This document shows positions 30,352 through 36,874 of a stretch of DNA of 36,874 bases, in pieces. The translations under genes and the position numbers were made by a program. The DNA is from Bacteriovoracaceae bacterium UBA2428 (lineage in GTDB: Bacteria > Bdellovibrionota > UBA2428): the NCBI GenBank assembly GCA_002343545.1, contig DDRA01000015.1, positions 41,480-78,353 on the forward strand, read 5' to 3'. Under the pieces are notes generated by a model. It was not told the DNA's origin. It worked only from the letters and a program-made list of their open reading frames with translations, and did not search any database. How positions within the stretch are numbered: position 1 is the stretch's first letter; every line of letters starts with the position of its first letter.

Positions 30352-30386
30352 TTCGCCGCCGTTTTCGGTACAAAAACGGCGGCGAA
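30352..30386. terminator. Strong 14-bp hairpin downstream of the thioredoxin/AKR operon
   Basis: TTCGCCGCCGTTTT (30352-30365), 7-nt loop, AAAACGGCGGCGAA (30373-30386): a perfect stem 16 bp beyond the aldo/keto reductase stop and 49 bp before the lipoprotein kinase-like start (both minus strand). There is no T-tract after the stem on the minus strand, so its efficiency as an intrinsic terminator is uncertain. Confidence 0.6.
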
Positions 30387-30401
30387 GCCGGGGGGCCGGA
30401 A

Positions 30402-31427
30402 TCAGACGAGGGGCGAGGGATTGCGCTCGAAGTTGGCCTGGTGCCAGTACGGATGGGCGGGCGGCAGCTTGCTCGCGGCGTCGAGCCGAGCGATCTGGTC
30501 GGGGCTCAGCGACCAGCCGATGGCGCCAAGGTTCTGGCGCAGCTGATCCTCGTTGCGCGCGCCGATGATGATGCTCGACACGCTCGGACGGCCCAGCAGC
30601 CAATTCAGCGCGATCTGCGGGACGCTGCGATCCGTCTCGCGCGAGATCTCCTCGAGCGCGTCGACGACGCGGTAAAGATGCTCGCCGTTAACCGGCGGGC
30701 CGTAGTCGCTCGTCTTGTGCAGGCGGCTTTGCTCGGGGAGCGGCTGCCCGCGCCGGATCTTGCCCGTGAGTCGGCCCCACCCGAGGGGGCTCCACACGAG
30801 GGCGCCGACGCCCTGGTCGAGGGCCAGCGGCATGAGCTCCGACTCGTAGTCGCGGCCGATGAGCGAGTAATAGACCTGGTGCGCGGCGTAGCGCGACCAA
30901 CCGTAGCGATCCGCGACGGACTGGGACTTCATGAGGTGCCACCCCGAGAAGTTCGACGCCGCGAGGTAACGCACCTTGCCGGCCTTCACGAAGCCGTCGA
31001 GCGTGGCGAGCGTCTCCTCGACGGGCGTCTTCGCGTCGAACCCGTGCAGGTGGTAAATGTCGATGACGTCGGTCTTGAGGCGTTTCAAACTCGCGTCGAG
31101 CGCGCGCGTCAGGTGGTAGCGCGAGGAACCCACGTCGTTCGGGCCTTCGCCCATGCGGAAGGTCGCCTTCGTCGAAATCAAGAAGCGATCGCGGCGCCCC
31201 GCGATGACTTCGCCCACGATCTCTTCCGACAGACCGCCCGAGTAGATGTCGGCCGTGTCGAGCAGGTTGATGCCCGCTTCGAGGGCCATGTCGACCATGC
31301 GGGTCGCTTCTTTCGTGTCGCTCGCTCCCCAAGCCTTGAAGAGTTCGCCCTTGCCGCCGAAAGTTCCGGTGCCGAGGCTAAAGGCGGGAACGCGAAGTCC
31401 CGAGCGTCCGAGGTAACGGTGTTCCAT
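30402..31427 (-). CDS. Aldo/keto reductase
   Basis: 341 aa TIM-barrel oxidoreductase using NADPH. Family signs: MEHRYLGRSGLRVPAFSLGT, catalytic Asp and Tyr in NLLDTADIYSGG, Lys in ISTKAT, His in IYHLHGFD, YLAASNFSGWHL, SPLGWGRLTGK, and the cofactor-site SSIIIGARNEDQLRQNL. Closest in style to the YdjG/YghZ/Tas-like reductases that act on small aldehydes and ketones. It starts 5 bp after trxA, so is co-expressed with thioredoxin under the MarR-controlled region. Confidence 0.94.
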   Translation of the reverse strand: MEHRYLGRSGLRVPAFSLGTGTFGGKGELFKAWGASDTKEATRMVDMALEAGINLLDTADIYSGGLSEEIVGEVIAGRRDRFLISTKATFRMGEGPNDVGSSRYHLTRALDASLKRLKTDVIDIYHLHGFDAKTPVEETLATLDGFVKAGKVRYLAASNFSGWHLMKSQSVADRYGWSRYAAHQVYYSLIGRDYESELMPLALDQGVGALVWSPLGWGRLTGKIRRGQPLPEQSRLHKTSDYGPPVNGEHLYRVVDALEEISRETDRSVPQIALNWLLGRPSVSSIIIGARNEDQLRQNLGAIGWSLSPDQIARLDAASKLPPAHPYWHQANFERNPSPLV

Positions 31428-31432
31428 TGCGA

Positions 31433-31768
31433 TCAGTTCCTTTCCAGTTGGGCCGAGAGGCTGCGTTCGAGTTGTTCCTTGGGGACGGCGCCGACGATGC
31501 GATCGACGATCTGGCCGCCGCGGAAGACGAGCAGGGTGGGGATGCTTTGGATCCCGTAGCGCGCCGTCGTCTCGGGATTCTCCTCGATGTTCAGCTTGCG
31601 GATCTCGACGAGTCCTTCGAAGTCGCCGGCGAGCGTCTCGAGCGTCGGGGCAAGGCGTTTGCAGGGACCGCACCACTCGGCCCAGAAGTCGACGAGCTGA
31701 ACTTTGTCTTGGGTCAGGACTTCGGCCTCGAAGCCTTGGTCCGTCACGGGTTTCACGCGGGTTTCCAT
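31433..31768 (-). CDS. trxA: Thioredoxin
   Basis: 111 aa with the WCGPC redox site (FWAEWCGPCKRLAPTLE), the cis-Pro in SIPTLLVFRGG and the LNIEENPETTARYGI block: a standard thioredoxin-1 fold. No signal peptide, so cytoplasmic disulfide reductase. AAAGGAG precedes the ATG. It is the middle gene of a unit that begins with a 32-aa membrane peptide and ends with an aldo/keto reductase, suggesting a redox or electrophile response. Confidence 0.96.
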   Translation of the reverse strand: METRVKPVTDQGFEAEVLTQDKVQLVDFWAEWCGPCKRLAPTLETLAGDFEGLVEIRKLNIEENPETTARYGIQSIPTLLVFRGGQIVDRIVGAVPKEQLERSLSAQLERN

Positions 31769-31780
31769 GGGTCTCCTTTT

Positions 31781-31879
31781 CTAGAGAAGCAAGAAGATGT
31801 GAAGGGCGACCGTCACGAGCAGCCAAAGCAGGCTCGCCTCGCCTCCCCGTTGCGTATCCTTCGTTTCTTCATTGTTCAT
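31781..31879 (-). CDS. 32-aa single-pass membrane peptide heading the trxA operon
   Basis: ATG 31879 to TAG 31781 encodes MNNEETKDTQRGG followed by a hydrophobic helix (EASLLWLLVTVALHIFLLL) that ends at the C-terminus. The hydrophilic charged head followed by a terminal hydrophobic helix is that of a tail-anchored small membrane protein. The 12-nt gap to trxA holds the trxA Shine-Dalgarno. Its own Shine-Dalgarno is poor; the -10-like AT-rich sequence just upstream may give a short leader. No homologue can be named. Confidence 0.55.
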   Translation of the reverse strand: MNNEETKDTQRGGEASLLWLLVTVALHIFLLL

Positions 31880-31971
31880 ACATTCAGTATATTGCTGCCG
31901 ATATAGATAGTCAATATATGAACTATTAGAAAGTGGAGTTCTTTTGTGCTAGGCTCAAGAAAGGAGCCAAG
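31880..31971. promoter_or_regulatory. Divergent AT-rich promoter/operator region between the trxA unit and marR
   Basis: This 92-bp gap is far richer in A+T than the surroundings. It holds two nested inverted repeats: TATATTG (31888-31894) with CAATATA (31912-31918), and ATAGT (31907-31911) with ACTAT (31922-31926). Such overlapping dyads between a MarR gene and its divergent neighbour are the usual binding sites for autoregulation and repression. Confidence 0.6.
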
Positions 31972-32436
31972 ATGAAAGCCACGCAGGAAGACAAGAAGAA
32001 CCCGGGATCGACGAAATGCCGTCTCGTGGACAGCTTTTGGAGCTTTTGGCCGGCCTTCCAGCGTTGGGCCGAAGCCCAGGCGAGCGATACGGGGCTGAGT
32101 CCCCAGCGCACGCGTATCCTTGCGATTTTGCAGGAAAAGGGCCCGCAGATGATGTCCGAGCTTCGGGACCAGCTGGGCGTCACCGCGACGAACATCACGG
32201 CCCTCGTCGATGCCCTCGAGAAAGACGGTCTCGCCGTGCGCAAGGCCCACCCGACGGACCGCCGTGCCACGCTCATCGAGATCGGCGCCCAGGCCCCGCG
32301 CGGCCTCGGCCAGGACTGCTGCGCTTATCGGGAACGCGTGGGTGAGCTCTTCTCAAAGCTGACCGAGTCCGACCGCAAAGAGCTTCTCCGTATCCTGGAC
32401 AGTCTCCGTGAGCGCATCGACGGCGCTTCGACTTAG
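31972..32436 (+). CDS. MarR-family transcriptional regulator
   Basis: 154 aa from ATG 31972 (AAAGGAG 6 nt upstream). Winged-helix pattern: TGLSPQRTRILAILQEKGPQMMSELRDQLGVTATNITALVDALEKDGLAVRK, then the wing HPTDRRATLIEIG. The C-terminal helix KLTESDRKELLRILDSLRERI supports dimerisation. Unusual Cys residues occur (KCRL near the N-terminus; DCCAYRERV after the wing), which could sense thiol stress. It is divergent from the trxA unit and probably represses it and itself. The 3' end abuts the convergent next gene with one base between stops. Confidence 0.9.
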   Translation: MKATQEDKKNPGSTKCRLVDSFWSFWPAFQRWAEAQASDTGLSPQRTRILAILQEKGPQMMSELRDQLGVTATNITALVDALEKDGLAVRKAHPTDRRATLIEIGAQAPRGLGQDCCAYRERVGELFSKLTESDRKELLRILDSLRERIDGAST

Positions 32437-32437
32437 C

Positions 32438-33919
32438 TTAAATGGGGAGTTGATTTGGGTTCTGATGCTTGCCGGGCGTCAGCGACTTCGGTGCCGGGGT
32501 GACGAGTTCCGATTCCGGGGCCGTCAGATCGCTTCGAAGGGAAGTCTTTCCTCCGGGTCGACGTTGAAGCCCTTCGGCGTAGCGCTGGGCGAGTTGTGAG
32601 CAGTTGAGGTTTTGGGCCGCGGCTCCCTCGGGCACCTTCTCGGAAGAGACTTTGGAGATGGCTTCGAGATACTCGTTCAGGGAACCTTGGAAGTTGTAGG
32701 TCCCGGCAATGCTGTGCGCGGGAGCCCAGGCGGTGACCTTCATTTTGTCGACGGTCTTGTTCCAGTTGTGCTGGCCTTGCTCATTGAGTCCCGCGCTCGT
32801 CGGAGAATCGCCGTATTGCTTGATGCTTTCCGCGATGGGATCCCAAAGAATCATGAGATTCGCGACGAACTCGTCTTCGGGCCCCCCCGGGGGGCCGGCG
32901 TCGATGAGGTGATCGGTTTTGGCGGTTTCGCGGTTCTGCTCAATGATCTGGCCGGCGAGGCTCTGGAGGGCGTAAGTGCTTTTCATTCGCTGGGCGGGAT
33001 CACTTTCCCACTTTAGCTCGTCCAGGCTTTTCACGATCGCGTCGCGATCCGCGAAAAGGCCCTGCTGACCGTTGTAGGCCACTCTTTTGCGAAGGACGTC
33101 GATGCTTCGTTTCCACTGGGCTTCGGTCGTTAAAAAATTGTGCAGTGGGCATCCACGGTGAATGGCGAGCAGTGCGTAAGGAATCTGGGGCTCCCGATCG
33201 AAGGTCTCCGAAATTTTGCGGGCCACGATACGGGCCGAAAACGGGATCTGGCTCGAACGGTAGTCGACTAAGCCGGATCTCGTCGATCCACCGACGGCCG
33301 CCAGTCGTCCGCTCGGATTCTTCAGCATTTGCGTGAGCCGCTGCTTCTCTTCGGCGGACATGCTCGCGAATTCACGTTCGATCTCTTTGACGTTGAAACG
33401 GACTTCGCCGCCCATGTGGCATTCGATGCAATCGGCCCGGCTATGGTGCCGCAGGTCGCGGTTGAGGTGGTGGTTGCCGCTGAAGTCGTCGCCGCTCGGT
33501 TTGCGCTTTGCCGCGACGACCGAGTCGCGATCGGACTTGAACTGAAAGTCATCGAAAACGAAGCGTTCGGCGCCGGGCGTGGAATCGAATTCCTTGATTT
33601 CGAGACCCTCGTAGCCGTCGTTGGTGGGATTCAAGTTGAAAGAGAGAGTCGTCGACGAGTCCGGGCTGCGAAGCAGAATGCGGGGGCCGGATTGGAGGCT
33701 CTTGCTGTTCGGGATAAGCGTTTGCTTCCAGGGACGCTGAGGGTCCTGGAACGGAGGGTAACGCTTGAGGAGATCCTCGATGCTGGAGATGTTGTTCGTG
33801 CGTATGAAGCTCGCGAGGTCGTCCGTCTGCGGAGTCCGTCGGTAAGATAGCGTGGAGGCTTCTTCGGCGGCGGCGGTCGGCGCGATCAAAACGAATAGAG
33901 GCCCAAGCAGAAGCTTCAT
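32438..33919 (-). CDS. Exported protein with one c-type heme motif (CxxCH), unknown family
   Basis: 493 aa with a signal peptide (MKLLLGPLFVLIAPTAAAEE, cleavage near residue 18). C164-x2-C167-H168 (ADCIECHMGGEVRF) is a c-heme attachment motif, preceded by a His-rich stretch (NHHLNRDLRHHSRADC) that could supply the second axial ligand. The rest shows no known domain; CPLHNFL and a C-terminal CSQLAQRYAEGLQ add two single Cys. It is likely a periplasmic monoheme protein of unknown role. Alone on the minus strand, with somewhat lower GC than most genes here. Confidence 0.65.
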   Translation of the reverse strand: MKLLLGPLFVLIAPTAAAEEASTLSYRRTPQTDDLASFIRTNNISSIEDLLKRYPPFQDPQRPWKQTLIPNSKSLQSGPRILLRSPDSSTTLSFNLNPTNDGYEGLEIKEFDSTPGAERFVFDDFQFKSDRDSVVAAKRKPSGDDFSGNHHLNRDLRHHSRADCIECHMGGEVRFNVKEIEREFASMSAEEKQRLTQMLKNPSGRLAAVGGSTRSGLVDYRSSQIPFSARIVARKISETFDREPQIPYALLAIHRGCPLHNFLTTEAQWKRSIDVLRKRVAYNGQQGLFADRDAIVKSLDELKWESDPAQRMKSTYALQSLAGQIIEQNRETAKTDHLIDAGPPGGPEDEFVANLMILWDPIAESIKQYGDSPTSAGLNEQGQHNWNKTVDKMKVTAWAPAHSIAGTYNFQGSLNEYLEAISKVSSEKVPEGAAAQNLNCSQLAQRYAEGLQRRPGGKTSLRSDLTAPESELVTPAPKSLTPGKHQNPNQLPI

Positions 33920-34235
33920 CGCCCCAGTGTAGGAAAATCGCCGCGCGAAAGATCGTTAAGATTGGGTTAGCACCGATCGGGTCAAGAAATTCCGGCCGAT
34001 AGCCTGCGCTCGAAGTACGTTTGAGCACCATCATCGTCAAGCAACTTCGGGGATCTTCTGCAGGTAGCCCGCCGTCTCGGTGTTCGCGCGATCGCCTTGT
34101 ATGCTGAGTCGGATGAAGGCGCACACGGAGCATTCGGGGCCTCCGGCGGAATGTCATTCAAATTAACAAGATTACGTTCAAACCGCTAATGCTCGAATGA
34201 GGTTAGGCATAAAATGGATTTCGAGGAACATAATT
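33920..34235. other. 316-bp intergenic region between divergent genes
   Basis: No convincing gene. A short minus-strand frame (about 34035-34150) reads CSVCAFIRLSIQGDRANTET.. and ends in a stop, but it has no ATG or ribosome site and a stop lies just upstream; it may be a gene remnant. The right part (34150-34235) is AT-rich and contains GAATG-T-CATTC (34148-34158), a small palindrome suitable for the promoter of the EamA gene. Confidence 0.4.
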
Positions 34236-35150
34236 ATGACGTCGTCCGTGCGGGTCCAAACCTTCCTGAACTTCGCTTCGATCTACTTCATCTGGGGGTC
34301 GACTTACCTCGCGATCAAGTACGGGCTCGTCGCGTTTCCGCCGCTGCTCCTCGCGGGTTTGCGTTTCGTCCTGGCGAGCGGGCTTCTCTTCGGGATCGCG
34401 CGCTTGCGCGGAGAGCCGGCGATGACGCGCGCCGACCTTAAGTTGGCCGGGCTGAGCGGCACGCTTCTCGTCATCGGCAACGCGGGCGTCTGCGTGGCCG
34501 AAGGCTCGCTGCCTTCGGGGCTCGTCGCGGTCGTGATCGGTAGCATGCCGGCGTGGATTACCTTCTTGAACGCGCGTTTCTTCGGCGGCCCACGTCCGCG
34601 CCCGCGCCAGATCGCGGGCATCGCGCTTGCGCTCGTCGGTATCGTGCTTTTGACCCGCGCGCAGCCCGGCGAGGGCGGTCGTTTCGATCCGCTCGCCTGG
34701 GGCGCCCTCGCGATCTCGATCGTGAGTTGGGCTTTCGGTACGCTCTTTCAGCGTCGCGCTTCGGGCGCGAGCGGACTCTTTTCGTTCTCGGGCGCGCAGA
34801 TGGGAATCGGCGGCGTGGCCGTGCTCGTCGCCTGGCTCGCCACGGGCGAAGTCGCCTCGTTTCGTTTTGCGGCCGTCGACGCGACTTCGGTCCTGTCGCT
34901 CTTTTACTTGGCGATCTTCGGTACCGTGGTGGCCTTCACGTCCTACCTCTGGCTGAACCGCCACGTCGACGCCACGCTCGTGAGCACCTACGCCCTCGTG
35001 AATCCGGTCGTCGCGATCTGGCTGGGGTGGTTCGTGGCGAGCGAGAACGTGTCGCCTTCGACCTTCACGTTCTCGCTCTTCGTGCTCGCGGGCATCGCGC
35101 TCGTCATGGGGCGTCCGCCGGCGCCGAAGCCTACGCGCGTGCCTAGCTGA
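34236..35150 (+). CDS. EamA/DMT-family exporter (YedA-like)
   Basis: 304 aa from ATG 34236 (GAGGAA 7 nt upstream); an earlier in-frame ATG at 34197 lacks a ribosome site. Ten predicted membrane helices in two EamA repeats: the first with IYFIWGSTYLAIKYGLVAFPP and RFVLASGLLF, the second with WGALAISIVSWAFGTLFQRRA, then YLWLNRHVDATLVSTYALVNPVVAIWLGW and FVLAGIALVM. The WGSTYLAI and YALVNPVVA signatures are those of the YedA/RhaT drug/metabolite exporters. Substrate unknown. Confidence 0.92.
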   Translation: MTSSVRVQTFLNFASIYFIWGSTYLAIKYGLVAFPPLLLAGLRFVLASGLLFGIARLRGEPAMTRADLKLAGLSGTLLVIGNAGVCVAEGSLPSGLVAVVIGSMPAWITFLNARFFGGPRPRPRQIAGIALALVGIVLLTRAQPGEGGRFDPLAWGALAISIVSWAFGTLFQRRASGASGLFSFSGAQMGIGGVAVLVAWLATGEVASFRFAAVDATSVLSLFYLAIFGTVVAFTSYLWLNRHVDATLVSTYALVNPVVAIWLGWFVASENVSPSTFTFSLFVLAGIALVMGRPPAPKPTRVPS

Positions 35151-35205
35151 CGCCTAGACGGCGACCCCGATAAGAGTTCGGCTTGGAACGGTCTCGAGTA
35201 AAAAA

Positions 35206-35214
35206 TGCTACACT
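35206..35214 (+). promoter_or_regulatory. Extended -10 element TGCTACACT; likely leaderless start
   Basis: TGCTACACT ends 7 bases before ATG 35222, and no Shine-Dalgarno sequence fits between. TTGGAA (35184) lies 19 nt before the hexamer as a weak -35. Transcription would begin at or next to the ATG. Confidence 0.45.
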
Positions 35215-35221
35215 CACCGTC

Positions 35222-35872
35222 ATGATCGTCGCAATCGCGGGAGCCACCGGCCTCACCGGCCAAATCGCCTTGGATCTTCTTCTGGCGGACGCCGACGTCT
35301 CGCAAGTCGTCGCGATCGGACGGCGCCCAACCGGGCGCTCGCACCCGAAGCTTAAGGAGCTTCTTCTCGTGGAAGGATGTCTCGTCGAGCCGCCGCGGGT
35401 CGATGCCTTCCTTTGCTGCCTCGGCACGACGATTCGGCAGGCGGGTTCCCAAGCGGCCTTCGAAAAAGTGGATCTCGATTTGCCGCTCACGCTCGCGCGT
35501 CAGCTCCACGCGCAAGGCTGCGGGACGGCCGCGGTCGTCTCGGCCATGGGCGCCGACGAAAAATCCGCGATCTTCTACAACCGCACGAAGGGGCGTATGG
35601 AGGCGGGCCTGCGCGAGATCGGCTTTCGCAGTCTCACGATCCTGCGGCCCTCCCTCATCGACGGCAAGCGCGCCGAGGCGCGGAGCGGAGAAGTCGTCGG
35701 GCTCGCCGTGATGAAGCTCGTGAGCAAGTTTTTCGTGGGATCGCTTCGCCACTATCGGGCGATTCGCGCCGAGACGATCTCCTGGGCCTTGGTCGAAGCG
35801 GCGAAGGCCGCTCGGGTCGGGACGGCGGTCGTGCGGTCGGGAGACATCGCTAAGCCGGAGTCATTGACGTGA
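35222..35872 (+). CDS. NAD(P)-binding atypical SDR-like protein (HTATIP2/YbjT-like)
   Basis: 216 aa. Rossmann nucleotide site IVAIAGATGLTGQIALDLLL, then VVAIGRRPTGR. The family pattern continues with DAFLCCLGTTIRQAGSQAAFEKVDLDLPL, VVSAMGADEKSAIFYNRTKGRMEAGLREIGF and LTILRPSLIDG. The SAMGAD..S..FYN..KG block is shared by the HTATIP2/TIP30-like oxidoreductases. Substrate unknown. ATG 35222 gives the exact Rossmann start; an upstream GTG would add unrelated residues. It follows the EamA gene by 71 bp but seems to have its own promoter. Confidence 0.88.
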   Translation: MIVAIAGATGLTGQIALDLLLADADVSQVVAIGRRPTGRSHPKLKELLLVEGCLVEPPRVDAFLCCLGTTIRQAGSQAAFEKVDLDLPLTLARQLHAQGCGTAAVVSAMGADEKSAIFYNRTKGRMEAGLREIGFRSLTILRPSLIDGKRAEARSGEVVGLAVMKLVSKFFVGSLRHYRAIRAETISWALVEAAKAARVGTAVVRSGDIAKPESLT

Positions 35873-35920
35873 CGAAAAGTCCATGTGCGCGATCGCGAGT
35901 TTGTCGGTAGTTTGCGCCGG

Positions 35921-36874
35921 ATGAGAAACGCGTTGCTCGCATTCGCCTTCGTCGCGCTTTCGGCCCGCGCGGCCGTTCCGACGCCCAAAGCTCCTCCGGG
36001 CTTCCGCGTCGAAGTTTTCGCGGAAAAAGTGGACGGCGCCCGCTCGCTGGCCCTCTCGCCCGGGGGATGGCTCTTCGTGGGCACCCGCGACGACCGGGTC
36101 TACGCGATCGACACGAACGCGAAGGAGCGCCTCGTGCGCGTCGTCGCGAAGGGACTCGAGAAGCCCAACGGCGTCGCGGTGAAGGACGGGAATCTCTACG
36201 TCGCCGAGATCAGCCGCATCCGCGTCTTCGAGAATATCGAAGCTCAGCTCAAGGGGACGGAGTTTCGTTCGAGCGTCCTGACCGACAAGTACCCCACGGA
36301 CGGCCACCACGGTTGGAAGTTCATCCGCTTCGGTCCCGACGGAGGGCTCTACGTTCCGGTCGGCGCGCCCTGCAACGTCTGCGAGCGGCCCGATCCCTAC
36401 GCTTCGATCACGCGCTTCGACCTGAAGACGAAAACTTTCCGCGTCGTCGCGCGTGGCGTTCGCAACACCGTCGGCTTCGATTGGGACGCGAACGGCAAGC
36501 TCTGGTTCACGGAAAACGGGCGCGACCTCATGGGCGACGACGTTCCTCCCTGCGAGATCAATCGTCTCGACAAGGAAGGCGCGCATTTCGGCTTCCCCGC
36601 TTGCCACGGCGCGAACGTGAGCGATCCCCGCTACGGTCCGCGCGGAAAATGCGCGGACTTCGTGGCGCCGCGCTACGAGCTGCAGGCGCACTCGGCTCCG
36701 CTCGGCCTGCGTTTCTACCGCGGGAGCTCTTTCCCCGAGAAATACCGCAAGGGGGCTTTCTTCGCCGAGCACGGTTCGTGGAACCGGTCGCGGAAGATCG
36801 GTTACCGGGTGACGCTGGTCCGCCTGCAAGGCAGCAAGGCGATCGCCTATGAGACCTTCGCCAGCGGCTGGCTG
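35921..36874 (+). CDS. PQQ-dependent sugar (glucose/sorbosone) dehydrogenase-like protein, 3' partial
   Basis: 318 codons visible, open at the right edge. Signal peptide MRNALLAFAFVALSARAAVP. Beta-propeller repeats: GFRVEVFAEKVDGARSLALSP, WLFVGTRDDRVYAI, GVAVKDGNLYVAEISRIRVF, FIRFGPDGGLYVPVGAPCNVC, ITRFDLKTKTFRVVARGVRNTVGFDWDANGKLWFTENGRD, then NRLDKEGAHFGFPACHG. The VGAPCNVC and RN.VGFDWD...LWFTENGRD blocks are the markers of soluble PQQ sugar dehydrogenase-like proteins. Periplasmic; it would oxidise a sugar with PQQ as cofactor. The Cys pair is frequent in this subfamily. GGATGA sits at the start, with a weak ribosome site. Confidence 0.88.
   Translation, partial: MRNALLAFAFVALSARAAVPTPKAPPGFRVEVFAEKVDGARSLALSPGGWLFVGTRDDRVYAIDTNAKERLVRVVAKGLEKPNGVAVKDGNLYVAEISRIRVFENIEAQLKGTEFRSSVLTDKYPTDGHHGWKFIRFGPDGGLYVPVGAPCNVCERPDPYASITRFDLKTKTFRVVARGVRNTVGFDWDANGKLWFTENGRDLMGDDVPPCEINRLDKEGAHFGFPACHGANVSDPRYGPRGKCADFVAPRYELQAHSAPLGLRFYRGSSFPEKYRKGAFFAEHGSWNRSRKIGYRVTLVRLQGSKAIAYETFASGWL

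Overview
The window is a gene-dense, high-GC (roughly 60-65% by eye) Gram-negative chromosome segment. It has many lipoprotein and signal-peptide genes, outer-membrane beta-barrels, TolQ/TolR-type motors and AgmX-type C-terminal domains. That combination points to a gliding or predatory lineage of the old Deltaproteobacteria (Bdellovibrionota/Oligoflexia or Myxococcota). The combination of gene families supports this; no single marker proves it. There are no rRNA or tRNA genes, CRISPR arrays, phage genes or recognisable transposases.

Layout. 1-2148: end of a FadL/OmpP1-like porin, a DUF502 membrane protein and smpB, chained by 4-bp overlaps. 2178-2792: a lower-GC GNAT acetyltransferase island bounded by imperfect inverted repeats, next to a zinc-ribbon rhomboid-like protein that has lost its catalytic residues. 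3767-6005: an orphan nuoI and a secreted Cys-rich protein with a caspase-like (clan CD) His/Cys pattern, followed by a 123-bp palindromic element. 6285-10055: an oligopeptide ABC importer (lipoprotein binding protein plus YejB/YejE-type permeases) without its ATPase. 10150-12689: an exported L,D-transpeptidase-like protein and a small partner. 12697-14238: an isolated exported protein of unknown function.

14527-27900 is the centrepiece, a 13-kb block closely resembling the Agl/Glt (adventurous gliding) trans-envelope machinery of Myxococcus. It holds one TolQ-like and two TolR-like motor subunits (AglRQS arrangement), a 1210-aa periplasmic TPR protein, a small exported protein, an inner-membrane protein with an AgmX-type C-terminus (GltG/GltJ-like), an outer-membrane barrel (GltA/GltB-like), a second TPR protein (GltC-like) and a GYF-domain protein (GltJ N-terminus-like). 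A second transcription unit then adds an anchored Cys-containing protein and a Cys-rich outer-membrane lipoprotein with a von Willebrand A domain, the architecture of the CglB gliding adhesin. Both units start downstream of a shared motif, TTAACTT-N26-CTAGGGRTAA. Together the genes predict a proton-driven inner-membrane motor coupled through periplasmic TPR proteins to an outer-membrane complex and a surface adhesin.

27936-36874: mixed single genes and short operons. They are a pentapeptide-repeat protein with an FAH-family enzyme; a lipoprotein resembling a Fam20/HipA/PI-kinase-like kinase; a three-gene unit (32-aa membrane peptide, thioredoxin, aldo/keto reductase) divergent from a MarR regulator across an AT-rich operator region; a CxxCH-containing exported protein; an EamA exporter; an NAD(P)-binding SDR-like protein; and the start of a PQQ-type sugar dehydrogenase that runs off the window.
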